A stretch of DNA of 64,000 nucleotides from Novosphingobium sp. Its GTDB lineage: Bacteria > Pseudomonadota > Alphaproteobacteria > Sphingomonadales > Sphingomonadaceae. This document shows, piece after piece, positions 1-8,536 of the stretch (positions within the stretch are counted from its first letter, which is position 1; each line of letters begins with the position of its first letter). Under the pieces are notes generated by a model. The model did no database searches and was not told the DNA's origin. It saw only the letters and a list, made by a program, of their open reading frames with translations. Both the position numbers and the translations under genes were made by a program. The stretch covers positions 1 through 64,000 of the forward strand of contig NZ_JAIXZS010000049.1 of the NCBI RefSeq assembly GCF_027489515.1, read 5' to 3'.

Positions 1-54
1 CTGCACGGCGGCAAGCCGCGCGGCAGATCGATTGGGGGCCTTCGAGCGGGTCAT
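1..54 (-). CDS. nusB: NusB transcription antitermination factor, N-terminal fragment
   Basis: Only the first 18 codons are inside the window; the gene runs off the left edge. The ATG overlaps the hisD stop as ATGA, so the two are translationally coupled. The visible start (MTRSKAPNRSAARLAAVQ) carries the RSAARLAAVQ stretch typical of the first helix of alphaproteobacterial NusB. NusB binds boxA RNA with NusE (S10) in rRNA antitermination. The order hisG-hisD-nusB is common in sphingomonads, which supports the call although only a short piece is visible. Confidence 0.8.
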   Translation of the reverse strand, partial: MTRSKAPNRSAARLAAVQ

Positions 55-1337
55 ATTCCAAGCCTCAATTCGATCGAGCGGGCATGTGCGGCAAGCCCTT
101 CCGCTTCGGCCAGCGCCACTGCAGCCGGGCCGACGGCGCCGAGCGAGCCCTCGCTGACGCTAAGGAAGCTGGTGCGCTTCATGAAATCGAGCACCGACAG
201 GCCGGAAGCGAACCGCGCGCGGCGGCCGGTGGGCAGCACATGGTTGGGGCCCGCGACATAATCGCCGATGGCCTCGGGCGTTTGGCGGCCAAGGAAAACG
301 GAGCCGGCATGGCGGATGCCGGCAAACAGCGCTTCGGGATCGGCGGTCGCGATCTCGACGTGCTCTGCCGCCAGTGCATTGGCGAGGGCGGGGGCCTCGT
401 CCAGCGAACCCGCCACAATGATCACACCGTGCGCATCCCAGCTGGCCCGGGCGACGGCGGCGGTGGGCAGCAGGGCAATCTCGGCCTCTACCGCGGCGGC
501 GACGGCATCGGCAAAGGCGGCATCGTCGGTGATCAGAATCGCCTGCGCGGCGGGATCGTGTTCGGCCTGACTGAGCAGGTCGGCAGCGATCCACTGCGGA
601 TCGTTCTGGCTGTCGGCGATGACGAGGATCTCGGACGGGCCTGCCACCATGTCGATGCCAACGACGCCGTAGAGCTGGCGCTTTGCCTCGGCGACCCAGG
701 CATTGCCGGGGCCGGTGATCACGTCAACCGGCGCGATGCGCTTCGTGCCATAGGCAAGCGCGGCAATCGCCTGCGCGCCGCCGACGCGCCAGACTTCATC
801 GACGCCCGCGAGATGCGCAGCGGCAAGGACCAGCGGATTGATCGCCCCCTTGGGAGTGGGCGTGGTGACGACAAGGCGGCCTACGCCAGCGACCTTCGCG
901 GGAATGGTGTTCATCAGCAGCGAGGAGGGATAGGCTGCGCGTCCGCCAGGCACATAAAGCCCCGCGCCATCGACCGGGTGCCACTTTGCACCGAGGCGGA
1001 CGCCTGCGGCATCGGTGTAGTCCCTGTCTTCGGGCAGCTGTGCCTGATGGTAGGCGCGGATCCGCTCCGCTGCGAGTTCGAGCGCGGCGCGCAGGGCTGG
1101 ATCGAGTGAGTCGAAGGCTTCGCGGCAGGTCTCGGCGGGGATGCGCCAGTCGTCTCCCAGATCGTGACCGTCGAAGCGCGCGGTGTAGTCCGCGAGCGCT
1201 GCATCGCCGCGCGCACGGACATCGGCTAGAATCGCGGCAACATCGCGGGCGACATCGGCGTCGCTTTCGCGGCGGTCGCTGACGACGGCGGCAAAGGCTT
1301 CGGCAAAGCCCGCGTCACGGGTGTGGAGGCGCTGCAT
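51..1337 (-). CDS. hisD: Histidinol dehydrogenase HisD
   Basis: This 428-residue protein has the normal HisD length and carries out the last two steps of histidine biosynthesis, oxidising L-histidinol to L-histidine with two NAD+ in the cytoplasm. Visible family blocks are the glycine-rich YVPGGRAAYPSS segment, the VDVITGPGN segment, and LLSQAEHDPAAQ, which holds the zinc-binding Gln/His region. The frame stays open upstream, but the chosen ATG at 1337 shares one base with the hisG stop (TGATG) and gives the conserved N-terminus MQRLHTRD. It is cotranscribed with hisG upstream and nusB downstream. Confidence 0.97.
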   Translation of the reverse strand: MQRLHTRDAGFAEAFAAVVSDRRESDADVARDVAAILADVRARGDAALADYTARFDGHDLGDDWRIPAETCREAFDSLDPALRAALELAAERIRAYHQAQLPEDRDYTDAAGVRLGAKWHPVDGAGLYVPGGRAAYPSSLLMNTIPAKVAGVGRLVVTTPTPKGAINPLVLAAAHLAGVDEVWRVGGAQAIAALAYGTKRIAPVDVITGPGNAWVAEAKRQLYGVVGIDMVAGPSEILVIADSQNDPQWIAADLLSQAEHDPAAQAILITDDAAFADAVAAAVEAEIALLPTAAVARASWDAHGVIIVAGSLDEAPALANALAAEHVEIATADPEALFAGIRHAGSVFLGRQTPEAIGDYVAGPNHVLPTGRRARFASGLSVLDFMKRTSFLSVSEGSLGAVGPAAVALAEAEGLAAHARSIELRLGI

Positions 1338-2008
1338 CAGGCGGCCTTCCGGCGCGCGACCAGATCGCGGAAAGCATCGATCAGCGCGCCCATCCGTGCC
1401 GGATCGGTCTTCAATGCGGCGCGGTTGACGATGAGGCGCGCCGAGACGGGCATGATCCGGCTCGTCTCGACCAGGCCGTTGTCTTTCAAGGTGCGGCCCG
1501 AGGAGACAAGATCGACGATCCGGCTGGCAAGGCCCAGCGAAGGTGCCAGTTCCATCGCGCCGTTCAGCTTCACCACTTCTGCGGCGACGCCGAGCTTCTC
1601 GAAGTGGCGGCGGGTGAGGCTGGGATACTTCGTCGCAACGCGGGCGTGGCTTTCGCGGGCGGTTGCTCCGCTTTCGACCGCTGCTGCGGGTTCGGCCACC
1701 GAAAGGCGGCAATGCCCGATATCGAGATCGACCGGTGCGTAGAGGTCGGCATAGTCGAACTCGTCGATCACGTCCGAGCCGACGATCCCGGCCTGCGCGG
1801 CGCCATGGGCGACGAAGGTCGCCACGTCGAATGCGCGCACGCGGATGATCGTCATGTCGGCGCGGCTGGTAGCGAAGCTCAGCTTGCGCGAGGCCTTGTC
1901 GAAGAAGTCCGCCTCGGGCACGACACCGGCGTCCGCCAGCAACGGCAGCGCCTCGTCGAGGATGCGGCCCTTGGGCAGGGCAAAAACGATAGAGGTTGGC
2001 GCGGTCAT
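1337..2008 (-). CDS. hisG: ATP phosphoribosyltransferase HisG, short form
   Basis: HisG catalyses the first committed step of histidine synthesis, joining ATP and PRPP. The 223-residue length marks the short catalytic form (HisG-S), which lacks the C-terminal regulatory domain and normally works with a HisZ subunit; no hisZ is visible in the window. The N-terminus [20 protein letters not shown] holds the substrate-binding start of the fold, and [20 protein letters not shown] lies in the PRPP-binding region. The chosen ATG at 2008 is an internal methionine matching the family start; the open frame extends further upstream without support. It is the first gene of hisG-hisD-nusB. Confidence 0.95.
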   Translation of the reverse strand: MTAPTSIVFALPKGRILDEALPLLADAGVVPEADFFDKASRKLSFATSRADMTIIRVRAFDVATFVAHGAAQAGIVGSDVIDEFDYADLYAPVDLDIGHCRLSVAEPAAAVESGATARESHARVATKYPSLTRRHFEKLGVAAEVVKLNGAMELAPSLGLASRIVDLVSSGRTLKDNGLVETSRIMPVSARLIVNRAALKTDPARMGALIDAFRDLVARRKAA

Positions 2009-2083
2009 GACGCGCCCGCCCCTATGGCAAAGGGCCGGAAAGGGCAACTGTATGGAACGGGTGGTCTCGAACAGGTCCAGGCC

Positions 2084-3130
2084 ATGGTGATGGATGCGCG
2101 CGACGTGGCAGCGGCGATTGCCTGGCAGGCGGATCACGCGGCAAACAACGGTGCGCCGTGCACCGCACGGGTGGTGCGCGCGCAGCTGGCGCTCCTGTCC
2201 GACGAGACAGAGACCGGGCGGCGCTTGGCGAACTGGCCGGGCATTCCGCTTGAGGATGCGCTGCCGCTGCGGCTGGCCGGCGGCTTTCATCATCTGCTGC
2301 TTTCCGGCGCCGACATGCGGCTGGGCGCGGTCTATCGCGGCGAGGTCACCGATCAGGGCGAGGTCGATGCGCTGATCGTGGAGCTCACGCGGAATCACGA
2401 TGCTGCGCTGCTGCCGTGGCTCGATGGCCCGCCGCAGACCAACGAAGCGGGCCGCTCGGCTTCGATCATGGCGGCGCTGCTGTGGCTTTCACCGCGCATC
2501 GGCTCCCGGTTCGAAATGAATGAACTTGGCGCCAGCGCGGGCGTGAACACGATGATGGACCGGTATCACTACGATCTGGGTGGGACGCAGGCCGGTCCGC
2601 CGACCTCACCGATGCAGATAAAGCCGGAGTGGCGAGGACCTGCGCCCATGGCCGCTCCGGTGGAGATTACCGCCATTGAGGGCTGCGACCGTGCGCCGGT
2701 GAACCTTGCCGATCGGGCCGCGGCGCTGCGGCTGAAAAGCTATGTCTGGGCCGAGGTGACCGAGCGCATGGCGCGTATCGATGCGGCGATCCGGCTGGCG
2801 GGCGAGCAGCCGCCAAAGCTCACGCAGATGGACGCGGGCGACTGGGTGGACCAGCGCCTCGCCGCCCGGCAGGAGGCGGATACGACGCGCGTGTTCTACC
2901 ACTCGATCGTGTGGCAATACCTGCCGCCCGAAACCCGCGCCCGCATCACCACGGCGATCGCCAGCGCGGGCGAGGGCGGCCGCCGCATCGCGTGGATCAT
3001 GCTCGAAACCAACCGCGAGACCTTCCGTCACGAACTCACCGTCCGCTACTGGCCCGGCGGCGGTGAGCCGGTGCTGCTCGGCGAGGCGCATGCCCACGGC
3101 GCATGGGTGGCGTGGCATGGGGCAGCGTGA
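2084..3130 (+). CDS. DUF2332 family protein
   Basis: This is a 348-residue cytoplasmic protein of the uncharacterised DUF2332 family, recognised by [20 protein letters not shown], which resembles the glycine-rich SAM-binding loop of methyltransferases, and by a C-terminal [19 protein letters not shown] block. No substrate is known. It is divergent from hisG. The open frame continues upstream to 2024 and beyond, but ATG 2084 (or 2090) follows a purine-rich stretch and gives the usual N-terminus, so the start is uncertain by a few codons. A methyltransferase-like role is inference only. Confidence 0.8.
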   Translation: MVMDARDVAAAIAWQADHAANNGAPCTARVVRAQLALLSDETETGRRLANWPGIPLEDALPLRLAGGFHHLLLSGADMRLGAVYRGEVTDQGEVDALIVELTRNHDAALLPWLDGPPQTNEAGRSASIMAALLWLSPRIGSRFEMNELGASAGVNTMMDRYHYDLGGTQAGPPTSPMQIKPEWRGPAPMAAPVEITAIEGCDRAPVNLADRAAALRLKSYVWAEVTERMARIDAAIRLAGEQPPKLTQMDAGDWVDQRLAARQEADTTRVFYHSIVWQYLPPETRARITTAIASAGEGGRRIAWIMLETNRETFRHELTVRYWPGGGEPVLLGEAHAHGAWVAWHGAA

Positions 3131-3203
3131 TTGGCCGCACGGACCAATTGCGCCTGCCGCCCTGCATGCTAGCCTCTCTGCAACCTAGCGTAGAAAGCTT
3201 CCC

Positions 3204-3875
3204 ATGCGCTCGATGAAACTGCTCCTTGCCTCCATCGCTCTCGTTGCTGTTCCGGTGACGGCATTGGCCGATTCGCCCCCGCTCGATTGGCGCACCAAGG
3301 TCCGCGCGTTCAACATCGAGCATTGCAAGCACCCGGCCTGGGGCACCTCGCATTCGGACCGCGACTATGCGCTGGCCAAGGCGATGGCAGCGACGGACAA
3401 GGTCGCTCTCGATGATGATGTGCTGTTCGCAGCCGCCTATCTGCACGATATCGCGGCGTTCAAGCCCTACGAGAAGCCCGATCTCGATCATTCGGACGTT
3501 GCAGCCGACTTGGTGGGTGAGGTCCTCGCCCCCACTGGCTTCCCGATGGCGAAGCTGCCCAAGGTGCAGGCCGCCATCCGCGAGCACATGTACTACCGCA
3601 CGCCGACGGTCCCCGAATCGCTCTATCTCCATGATGCCGATGCGCTCGATTGGCTCGGCGCTATTGGCGCGGCGCGGATCATGGCGCTGGCCGATCCCAA
3701 CGGCGGTCAGCCCGATGGCCCCGCCGTCCTGCCGATGCTGAAGGACAACCTGCGCGATGTGCCGGCGCGCGTGCTTTCGCCCGCAGGCAAGGCGCTGATG
3801 CCGGCCAAGCGCGATCTCCTCGCCAAGTGGCTGGAGACGCTCTCGGCCGAGACGGACGGGTTCAAGACGCTCTGA
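3204..3875 (+). CDS. Exported HD-domain protein
   Basis: This 223-residue protein begins with a Sec-type signal peptide (MRSMKLLLASIALVAVPVTALA, cleavage after ALA-D near residue 22). The body has an HD-type metal phosphohydrolase arrangement: SHSDRDYALAKAMA (about 50-63), AAYLHDIAAF (about 77-86), REHMYYR (about 130) and LHDADALDWLG (about 141-151). HD hydrolases usually cleave phosphate esters or nucleotides in the cytoplasm, so a predicted periplasmic location is less usual. The gene is followed after 2 bp by a GNAT gene and probably shares its transcript. The substrate is unknown. Confidence 0.8.
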   Translation: MRSMKLLLASIALVAVPVTALADSPPLDWRTKVRAFNIEHCKHPAWGTSHSDRDYALAKAMAATDKVALDDDVLFAAAYLHDIAAFKPYEKPDLDHSDVAADLVGEVLAPTGFPMAKLPKVQAAIREHMYYRTPTVPESLYLHDADALDWLGAIGAARIMALADPNGGQPDGPAVLPMLKDNLRDVPARVLSPAGKALMPAKRDLLAKWLETLSAETDGFKTL

Positions 3876-3877
3876 CC

Positions 3878-4369
3878 ATGGCTGAAATCATGTACCGGCC
3901 TTATGCCAAGGCCGACGAGGACGCGGTCATCGCGCATGTCCTTGGCATCCAGCAGGGCGAATTTGCAGTGCCCGTGACCGCCGAGGAGCAGCCCGATCTG
4001 CGCGCGGTGGCGGAGGTCTATCAGTCCGGCACCGGAGGATTCTGGGTGGCGGAACGGGAGGGCCGGATTGTCGGCACGATCGGCCTGATCGGCTTCGGGA
4101 CCAGCGAAGGCGCGCTGCGCAAGATGTTCGTCGCCGCCGAAGCCCGCGGGCGCGAGCTGGGGGTGGCGGCGGGGCTGCTGGCGATTCTTCTGGACCATGC
4201 GCGGGCCAAGGGGATCACCGGCATTACCCTCGGTACGGTCGAGAAGCTCCATGCCGCGCGGCGGTTCTACGAGAAGAACGGGTTTTTTGCCGTTGATCCT
4301 GATGCGCTGCCGGAGGGCTTCCCGCGCATGCCGGTCGACACGCATTTCTATCGGCTGGAGCTGGGCTAG
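3878..4369 (+). CDS. GNAT family N-acetyltransferase
   Basis: The 163-residue product has the GNAT fold: an N-terminal strand (MYRPYAKADEDAV), a central GFWVAEREGRIVGTIGL strand pair, the acetyl-CoA binding stretch LRKMFVAAEARGRELGVAAGLL around residues 84-105, and the closing ARRFYEKNGF motif. It presumably acetylates a small molecule or amine in the cytoplasm; the acceptor cannot be inferred. ATG 3878 lies 2 bp after the HD-protein stop, so the pair is likely one operon. Its TAG stop interlocks with the stop of the convergent LtrA gene in a shared CTAG. Confidence 0.9.
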   Translation: MAEIMYRPYAKADEDAVIAHVLGIQQGEFAVPVTAEEQPDLRAVAEVYQSGTGGFWVAEREGRIVGTIGLIGFGTSEGALRKMFVAAEARGRELGVAAGLLAILLDHARAKGITGITLGTVEKLHAARRFYEKNGFFAVDPDALPEGFPRMPVDTHFYRLELG

Positions 4370-5595
4370 GCGGGCTTCAGACGCTCGAGCCGTTCGCGCC
4401 AGCCGCCATTGTACGAGCCCCATTCCCACACCGCGACAGTCAGCAACACCAGCACCGACGCGGTCGCGATCATGGTCACGGGCATCGGGCGTAACCAGGC
4501 CCAACCGCCCAGCGCAACCAGCAGCACACAGCCCACGGTGTGCGAGAGCGGGAAGTTGCCCAGCGCGTTGCTGAACCGCTTGAACAGGCCGACGCTGCCG
4601 AGGAAGGCGAGGAGGCCGCCGCAGAGCGTGAGGATCAGGCCTGGCGCCGCGCCGCCCTCCGATCCTTCGAGCACCAGCGCATCGGCGACTGCGCTCACCA
4701 CGATGCCGCCGACGATCGGCATGTGCAGATAAGTGTAGGCCTCGCGCGCAACGCGGCCGGGATTTGCGTGGTTCTCGATATGGCGCGCGCCGCGCTCGGC
4801 ACCGAGATCGAAGTAGATCCACCACATCAGCACCGATCCGGCAAAGGCGCAGACAAATGCGGCGATCCGCTCCGGTGTGGGAGCGGCGGCGCCGAAGTTC
4901 ACCCCGGTGACCACGATGCCTTCACCCAGCGCTATGATGATGAACAGCGCGCAGCGTTCGGCCATGTGGCTGCCGGAAATGGCCCAGTCCGTCGCCAGAG
5001 AGCGGCCGAGGAAGGGGGTCATGAAGCCCGCGAGTGGCCCGAGATATTCAAGCGCCAGCGCGCCAAGCCACCAGGCGAGCCGCGCTTCCCCCGCTGCACC
5101 GAGTCCTGCCATCCAGAGCAGCGACGAGGCGGCGAACCAGCACGAGATGCGCACCATGTTCATCATGCCGCGCGGATCGCCCTGCCGCATGATCACCGCC
5201 ATGAACAGCGTGCGCCCCATCTGGAGCGCAAGGTAGCTGCCCACGAACAGCGTCCCGTTATCCTCTGCACCTCGCGAGAAGGCGTGAGGCAGCCCGACTG
5301 CCATCAACAGGCTCGCCAGCATGCCTAGCAGCAGCATGATGCGCACCGCCGCGCGGTCCGGATTGGCCCAGTTCGCCGCCCAGGTGGTGTACATCCACGC
5401 CCACCAGACCGCGAGGAACAGCACGGACGCTTCGGCAAGGCCGCGCCAGGTAAGGTTCACCAGCAGCGCGTGGGAAATCTGCGTGATGGCAAAGACATAG
5501 ACGAGATCGAAAAACAGCTCGAGATAGCTGACCGGAGCAGGCCCGCCGCCATGCTGGCGCAGCAGCGAGCAATGCTCCGGTGTCTTCTCAACCAT
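4366..5595 (-). CDS. Low temperature requirement protein A (LtrA) family membrane protein
   Basis: This 409-residue polytopic inner-membrane protein has roughly ten hydrophobic segments. The LtrA signature SYLELFFDLVYVFAITQISH lies in the first membrane segment, followed by LTWRGLAEASVLFLAVWWAWMY; a second typical block is GSHMAERCALFIIIALGEG near residue 200. The family was named from a Listeria gene needed for growth in the cold; its biochemical role is unknown. The ATG at 5595 lies 4 bp downstream of the alpha/beta hydrolase stop, so it is the last gene of the SDR-hydrolase-LtrA run. Confidence 0.9.
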   Translation of the reverse strand: MVEKTPEHCSLLRQHGGGPAPVSYLELFFDLVYVFAITQISHALLVNLTWRGLAEASVLFLAVWWAWMYTTWAANWANPDRAAVRIMLLLGMLASLLMAVGLPHAFSRGAEDNGTLFVGSYLALQMGRTLFMAVIMRQGDPRGMMNMVRISCWFAASSLLWMAGLGAAGEARLAWWLGALALEYLGPLAGFMTPFLGRSLATDWAISGSHMAERCALFIIIALGEGIVVTGVNFGAAAPTPERIAAFVCAFAGSVLMWWIYFDLGAERGARHIENHANPGRVAREAYTYLHMPIVGGIVVSAVADALVLEGSEGGAAPGLILTLCGGLLAFLGSVGLFKRFSNALGNFPLSHTVGCVLLVALGGWAWLRPMPVTMIATASVLVLLTVAVWEWGSYNGGWRERLERLKPA

Positions 5596-5599
5596 CGGA

Positions 5600-6493
5600 C
5601 TAGGCGAGGAACGCGTCCAGCGCCGCGTTCACCTTGTCCGGCGCTTCCCACGGCACGAAATGGCCGCAATCGGGCACCTGCACCAGCGTGAGATTGGGGA
5701 TCATCGCGTCCAGCCCGTCGAGGTTGGCGGGGGGCAGCGCCATGTCGTCCATTGCCCAGATCACCAGCGTCGGGATCATCAGCGGCGGCAGTGGCGGCGG
5801 GGCATAGCCTTCGGGCAGCGCGAAGGGCGCCTCCATGGTCGGCACGTCCATCGGGCTCGCGCGGTACCAGTTGAGCATGGCAATCGCGCTATCGCCGTTC
5901 GACCAGTCCTGCAGCAGAGCGGCGCGTTCGGCCTCTTCCATCACCGGGGCGCGGTCACCCCAGTTCAGCACCTGCATGAGCAGCGCGCCCAGCCCATGCT
6001 CGCGGACCAAGGCATCGTTGGCGGTATCACGGAACGCCCGCATGTACTGGCTCGCCCTGCGCTGCACGGGATCGAGATAGAGCAGCTTCTGGAAGATCCC
6101 CGGATGCGGCGCATTGGCGACGACGGCGCGGGTGACGCGCGTCCCTTGCCCCATGAGCGCCACGCCCCAGGCAATTGCGCCGCCCCAGTCATGCCCGAGC
6201 ACGGTGAACTGCCCCACGCCGAGTGCATCGGCGAGGAGGAAGATATCGCCGATCAGCTTGTCGGGCGTGTAATTCTCCGCGCCTTCGGGCTTGGAGGAGC
6301 CGCGATAGCCGCGCTGGTCGGGCGCGATGCAGCGGAAACGGCTCGAAAGGTGGGCAATCTGGTGGCGCCAGGTGCGGTGCGATTCGGGAAAGCCGTGGAG
6401 GAACATCAGCGCGGGCGCATCGCGCGGGCCCACATCCACCACATCGAGTTCGATCCCGTTGGCGAGCTTCACACGGGTGAGGTCCATGCTCAT
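5600..6493 (-). CDS. Alpha/beta hydrolase, epoxide hydrolase-like
   Basis: The 297-residue protein has the alpha/beta-hydrolase fold of the epoxide hydrolase/haloalkane dehalogenase group. Visible elements are the oxyanion HGFPESHRTW (about 32-41), DQRGYRGSSKP, the nucleophile elbow GHDWGGAIAWG with an aspartate nucleophile (about residue 103), the acid region WAMDDMALPP and the catalytic histidine in DCGHFVPWEAPD near the C-terminus. The Asp nucleophile favours epoxide or haloalkane hydrolysis over an esterase. The start ATG 6493 overlaps the upstream SDR stop (ATGA). Substrate unknown. Confidence 0.88.
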   Translation of the reverse strand: MSMDLTRVKLANGIELDVVDVGPRDAPALMFLHGFPESHRTWRHQIAHLSSRFRCIAPDQRGYRGSSKPEGAENYTPDKLIGDIFLLADALGVGQFTVLGHDWGGAIAWGVALMGQGTRVTRAVVANAPHPGIFQKLLYLDPVQRRASQYMRAFRDTANDALVREHGLGALLMQVLNWGDRAPVMEEAERAALLQDWSNGDSAIAMLNWYRASPMDVPTMEAPFALPEGYAPPPLPPLMIPTLVIWAMDDMALPPANLDGLDAMIPNLTLVQVPDCGHFVPWEAPDKVNAALDAFLA

Positions 6494-7341
6494 TCAGCGG
6501 TCTCCGCCTTGGGGGTTTCCATCTTCGTGGCATAGCCATCGGCGACCATCTTCGCCATGCGGTCGAAGATTTCGTCGGGTGTGCGACAGGCTTCGCCGAT
6601 CATCCGCTCGAACCCGGTCGCAACAATGATCTCGCGCTTGCCTTCGGCCATTTCCGCCAGCATCTGCGCGACCGCGAGTTCGGGATCCATGCCCCCGTCG
6701 ATGCCCTTGTCGCTCACCCCGCGGCGGCTGCCATCGGCGTTAAGCGCGTTGCGCGAGACGTTGGTGCGCACCGATCCCGGCGCGATGACGTGGACCTGAA
6801 GCCCCGCACCGGTCACTTCACTGCGCAGCGCGTTCGAATAGCCGATGAGGCCGAACTTGGCCGCGCTATAGGCCGTGCGCAGCGGCACGCCGACCTTGCC
6901 CGCCACGCTGGACACCATCGCGATGCGGCCCTTGCCGCGCGCGACCATGCGCCCGATCAGCGCCTGTGTCAGCGCGATGGGGGCGAGCAGATCGACCGCG
7001 ATGATCTGCTCATAAACCGCATAGTCGGTATCCACCGCGAGGCTGCGCTGCGAAATGCCGGCATTGTTGAACAGGATGTCGATCCCGCCGCTGCGCTCTG
7101 CGGCCCATTCCCAGGCCTGCTCCGCCGCAGCGAGGCCGGCCGGGTGGTCCGTCACCTCGAATGGCAGCACAAGGGCAGTGGCATTGCCCTTCGCGCACTC
7201 TGCGGCAACTTCATTGAGCGCCTCGGCATTGCGGCCGGACAGGATCACATGCGCGCCTTCCGCCGCCAGCGCGCGGGCCATTGCCGCGCCGATCCCCGAT
7301 GATGCCCCGGTGATCCACGCCACCTCTCCGGCAAATGCCAT
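6490..7341 (-). CDS. Short-chain dehydrogenase/reductase
   Basis: This is a classical SDR of 283 residues. It has the cofactor loop TGASSGIGAAMA (about 11-22), NNAGIS (about 92-97), the catalytic serine in MVSSVAG (about 143), and the YSAAKFG Tyr/Lys pair (about 158-162). It probably oxidises or reduces an alcohol/carbonyl with NAD(P). It overlaps the downstream epoxide hydrolase-like gene by 4 bp, which suggests sequential steps on one substrate (inference). Repeat copy A ends about 30 bp before its ATG, so the promoter or leader may be affected by that element. Confidence 0.92.
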   Translation of the reverse strand: MAFAGEVAWITGASSGIGAAMARALAAEGAHVILSGRNAEALNEVAAECAKGNATALVLPFEVTDHPAGLAAAEQAWEWAAERSGGIDILFNNAGISQRSLAVDTDYAVYEQIIAVDLLAPIALTQALIGRMVARGKGRIAMVSSVAGKVGVPLRTAYSAAKFGLIGYSNALRSEVTGAGLQVHVIAPGSVRTNVSRNALNADGSRRGVSDKGIDGGMDPELAVAQMLAEMAEGKREIIVATGFERMIGEACRTPDEIFDRMAKMVADGYATKMETPKAETAE

Positions 7342-7370
7342 GATCTCTCTCCCTCTTGTGTTCTGATCCA

Positions 7371-7634
7371 GGGTCAGGACCTATTAACCGCGCCTTCGAG
7401 GCGCTGGCATGGCGAACATATCAGGCGGAAATTCACGCCGGGAAGGCTGGTTGCCTTTCCAAGTGAGTTTCTGTCTGAGATGGAAGCCATGCCAGCGTCC
7501 CGCAGGGATTTGACCAAAATGGCCCATTGCTTCGTCAGGAAGCCTTGAAATATCGACATATTCCTGCGTCTTCCTTCCTCGCACTGAGCCATTTTGCCTC
7601 AAACCTCGATGGCGCGGTTAATAGGTCCTGACCC
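7371..7634 (-). repeat. Palindromic dispersed element, copy A
   Basis: This 264-bp element has perfect terminal inverted repeats of about 24 bp at 7371-7394 and 7611-7634 (outer sequence GGGTCAGGACCTATTAACCG), extending imperfectly to about 32 bp. Inside, 12-bp arms at 7402-7413 and 7486-7497 pair (CGCTGGCATGGC) and enclose a small AAGGC/GCCTT hairpin. Another 9-bp pair, CAAAATGGC, lies at 7515-7523 and 7588-7596. A related copy lies at 38483-38702. There is no transposase and no clear target-site duplication. Strand is given in the sense of the flanking genes. It could be a MITE-like element, a structured RNA or both. Confidence 0.85.
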
Positions 7635-8536
7635 TAGAGATTGGCGCGCGTGTTGGGCACCTTGGGCAGGGGGATGAACTCGTCCTCGTCCCCCGGCACT
7701 TTGGGAAAGCGCCCTTCGTCCCAATCGTGTTTGGCCTGGTTGATCCGCTCGCGGCTCGAGCTCACGAGATTCCACCAGACGTGGCGCTGCGAAGTGAAGG
7801 CCTCGCCGCCGAGCAGCATCACGCGCCCGCCTGCTTCGGAGGCTAGCTTCAGCGTGACTCCTGGCGCCAGCACGGCAAGGCTGTACAGCTCCAGCGGCAC
7901 GCCATCGATGCGCGCTTCGCCGCCCACCAGCATGACCGCGCGCTCGTCCGCCGCAGCGTCGATGGGGATTTCGCCGCCGGGGGCGAACAGGATCTCGGCA
8001 TAGATCGTCTGGCTGTGCTGCGTCGTCGGTGCGGTTCGGCCCCACAGCGTGCCCATGATGACGCGCGCGGTGGTGCAGCCGTCCTCGATCAGTGGCAGGT
8101 CCGCCTGCTGCTCGAAGGCGGGGTCGATGTCCTCGCGCCCATCGGGCAGCGCGAGCCAGGTCTGCATGCCATAGAGCGCCGGGCCGCCGACTCGTTCCGC
8201 CGCCGGGCTGCGCTCGGAATGGACGATGCCGCGACCCGCCGTCATCAGGTTGACCTGCCCGGGGCGGATCGTGGCGAACGTGCCCAGACTGTCGCGGTGA
8301 TCGATCGCGCCCGCATACTTGCCGCCAAACAGCCAGGTGACCGTGGCGAGGTTGATATGCGGGTGCGGCCGCACGTCCATGGCGGTGCCCGTGGGCAGCA
8401 CCGCAGGTCCGAATTGGTCGACGAAGATGAACGGGCCAACCATGGTCCGTTCGCGCGCGGGCAGCACGCGCCGCACCTGAAAGGCGCCGAGGTCGTGGGT
8501 CACGGGCGTCAGGATCTGCGTCACGGGCTGCGTCAT
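7634..8536 (-). CDS. Pirin family protein
   Basis: This 300-residue bicupin has the pirin N-terminal domain with its metal ligands: RPHPHINLATVTW (His58, His60) and GRGIVHSE (His106, Glu108). A C-terminal pirin domain follows around residues 180-285. Bacterial pirins bind Fe or Ni and some have quercetin dioxygenase activity; the in vivo role is usually unknown. The start ATG 8536 shares one base with the NUDIX stop (TGATG). The TAG stop is partly made by the outermost base of repeat copy A, so the C-terminus (PKVPNTRANL) may have been set by that insertion. Confidence 0.92.
   Translation of the reverse strand: MTQPVTQILTPVTHDLGAFQVRRVLPARERTMVGPFIFVDQFGPAVLPTGTAMDVRPHPHINLATVTWLFGGKYAGAIDHRDSLGTFATIRPGQVNLMTAGRGIVHSERSPAAERVGGPALYGMQTWLALPDGREDIDPAFEQQADLPLIEDGCTTARVIMGTLWGRTAPTTQHSQTIYAEILFAPGGEIPIDAAADERAVMLVGGEARIDGVPLELYSLAVLAPGVTLKLASEAGGRVMLLGGEAFTSQRHVWWNLVSSSRERINQAKHDWDEGRFPKVPGDEDEFIPLPKVPNTRANL

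Noticed and set aside
84..1109. 341-residue plus-strand frame opposite hisD
   Set aside because: It is the antisense shadow of hisD, with no family motif; high GC keeps stop codons rare on both strands.
7374..7602. Two 72-codon minus-strand frames inside repeat copy A
   Set aside because: The frames are not kept in copy B, while the base-paired structure is; the repeat explains the sequence better.
7360..7645. Target-site duplication flanking repeat copy A, and similarly copy B
   Set aside because: Flanks share at most two bases at either copy, so no duplication can be claimed.
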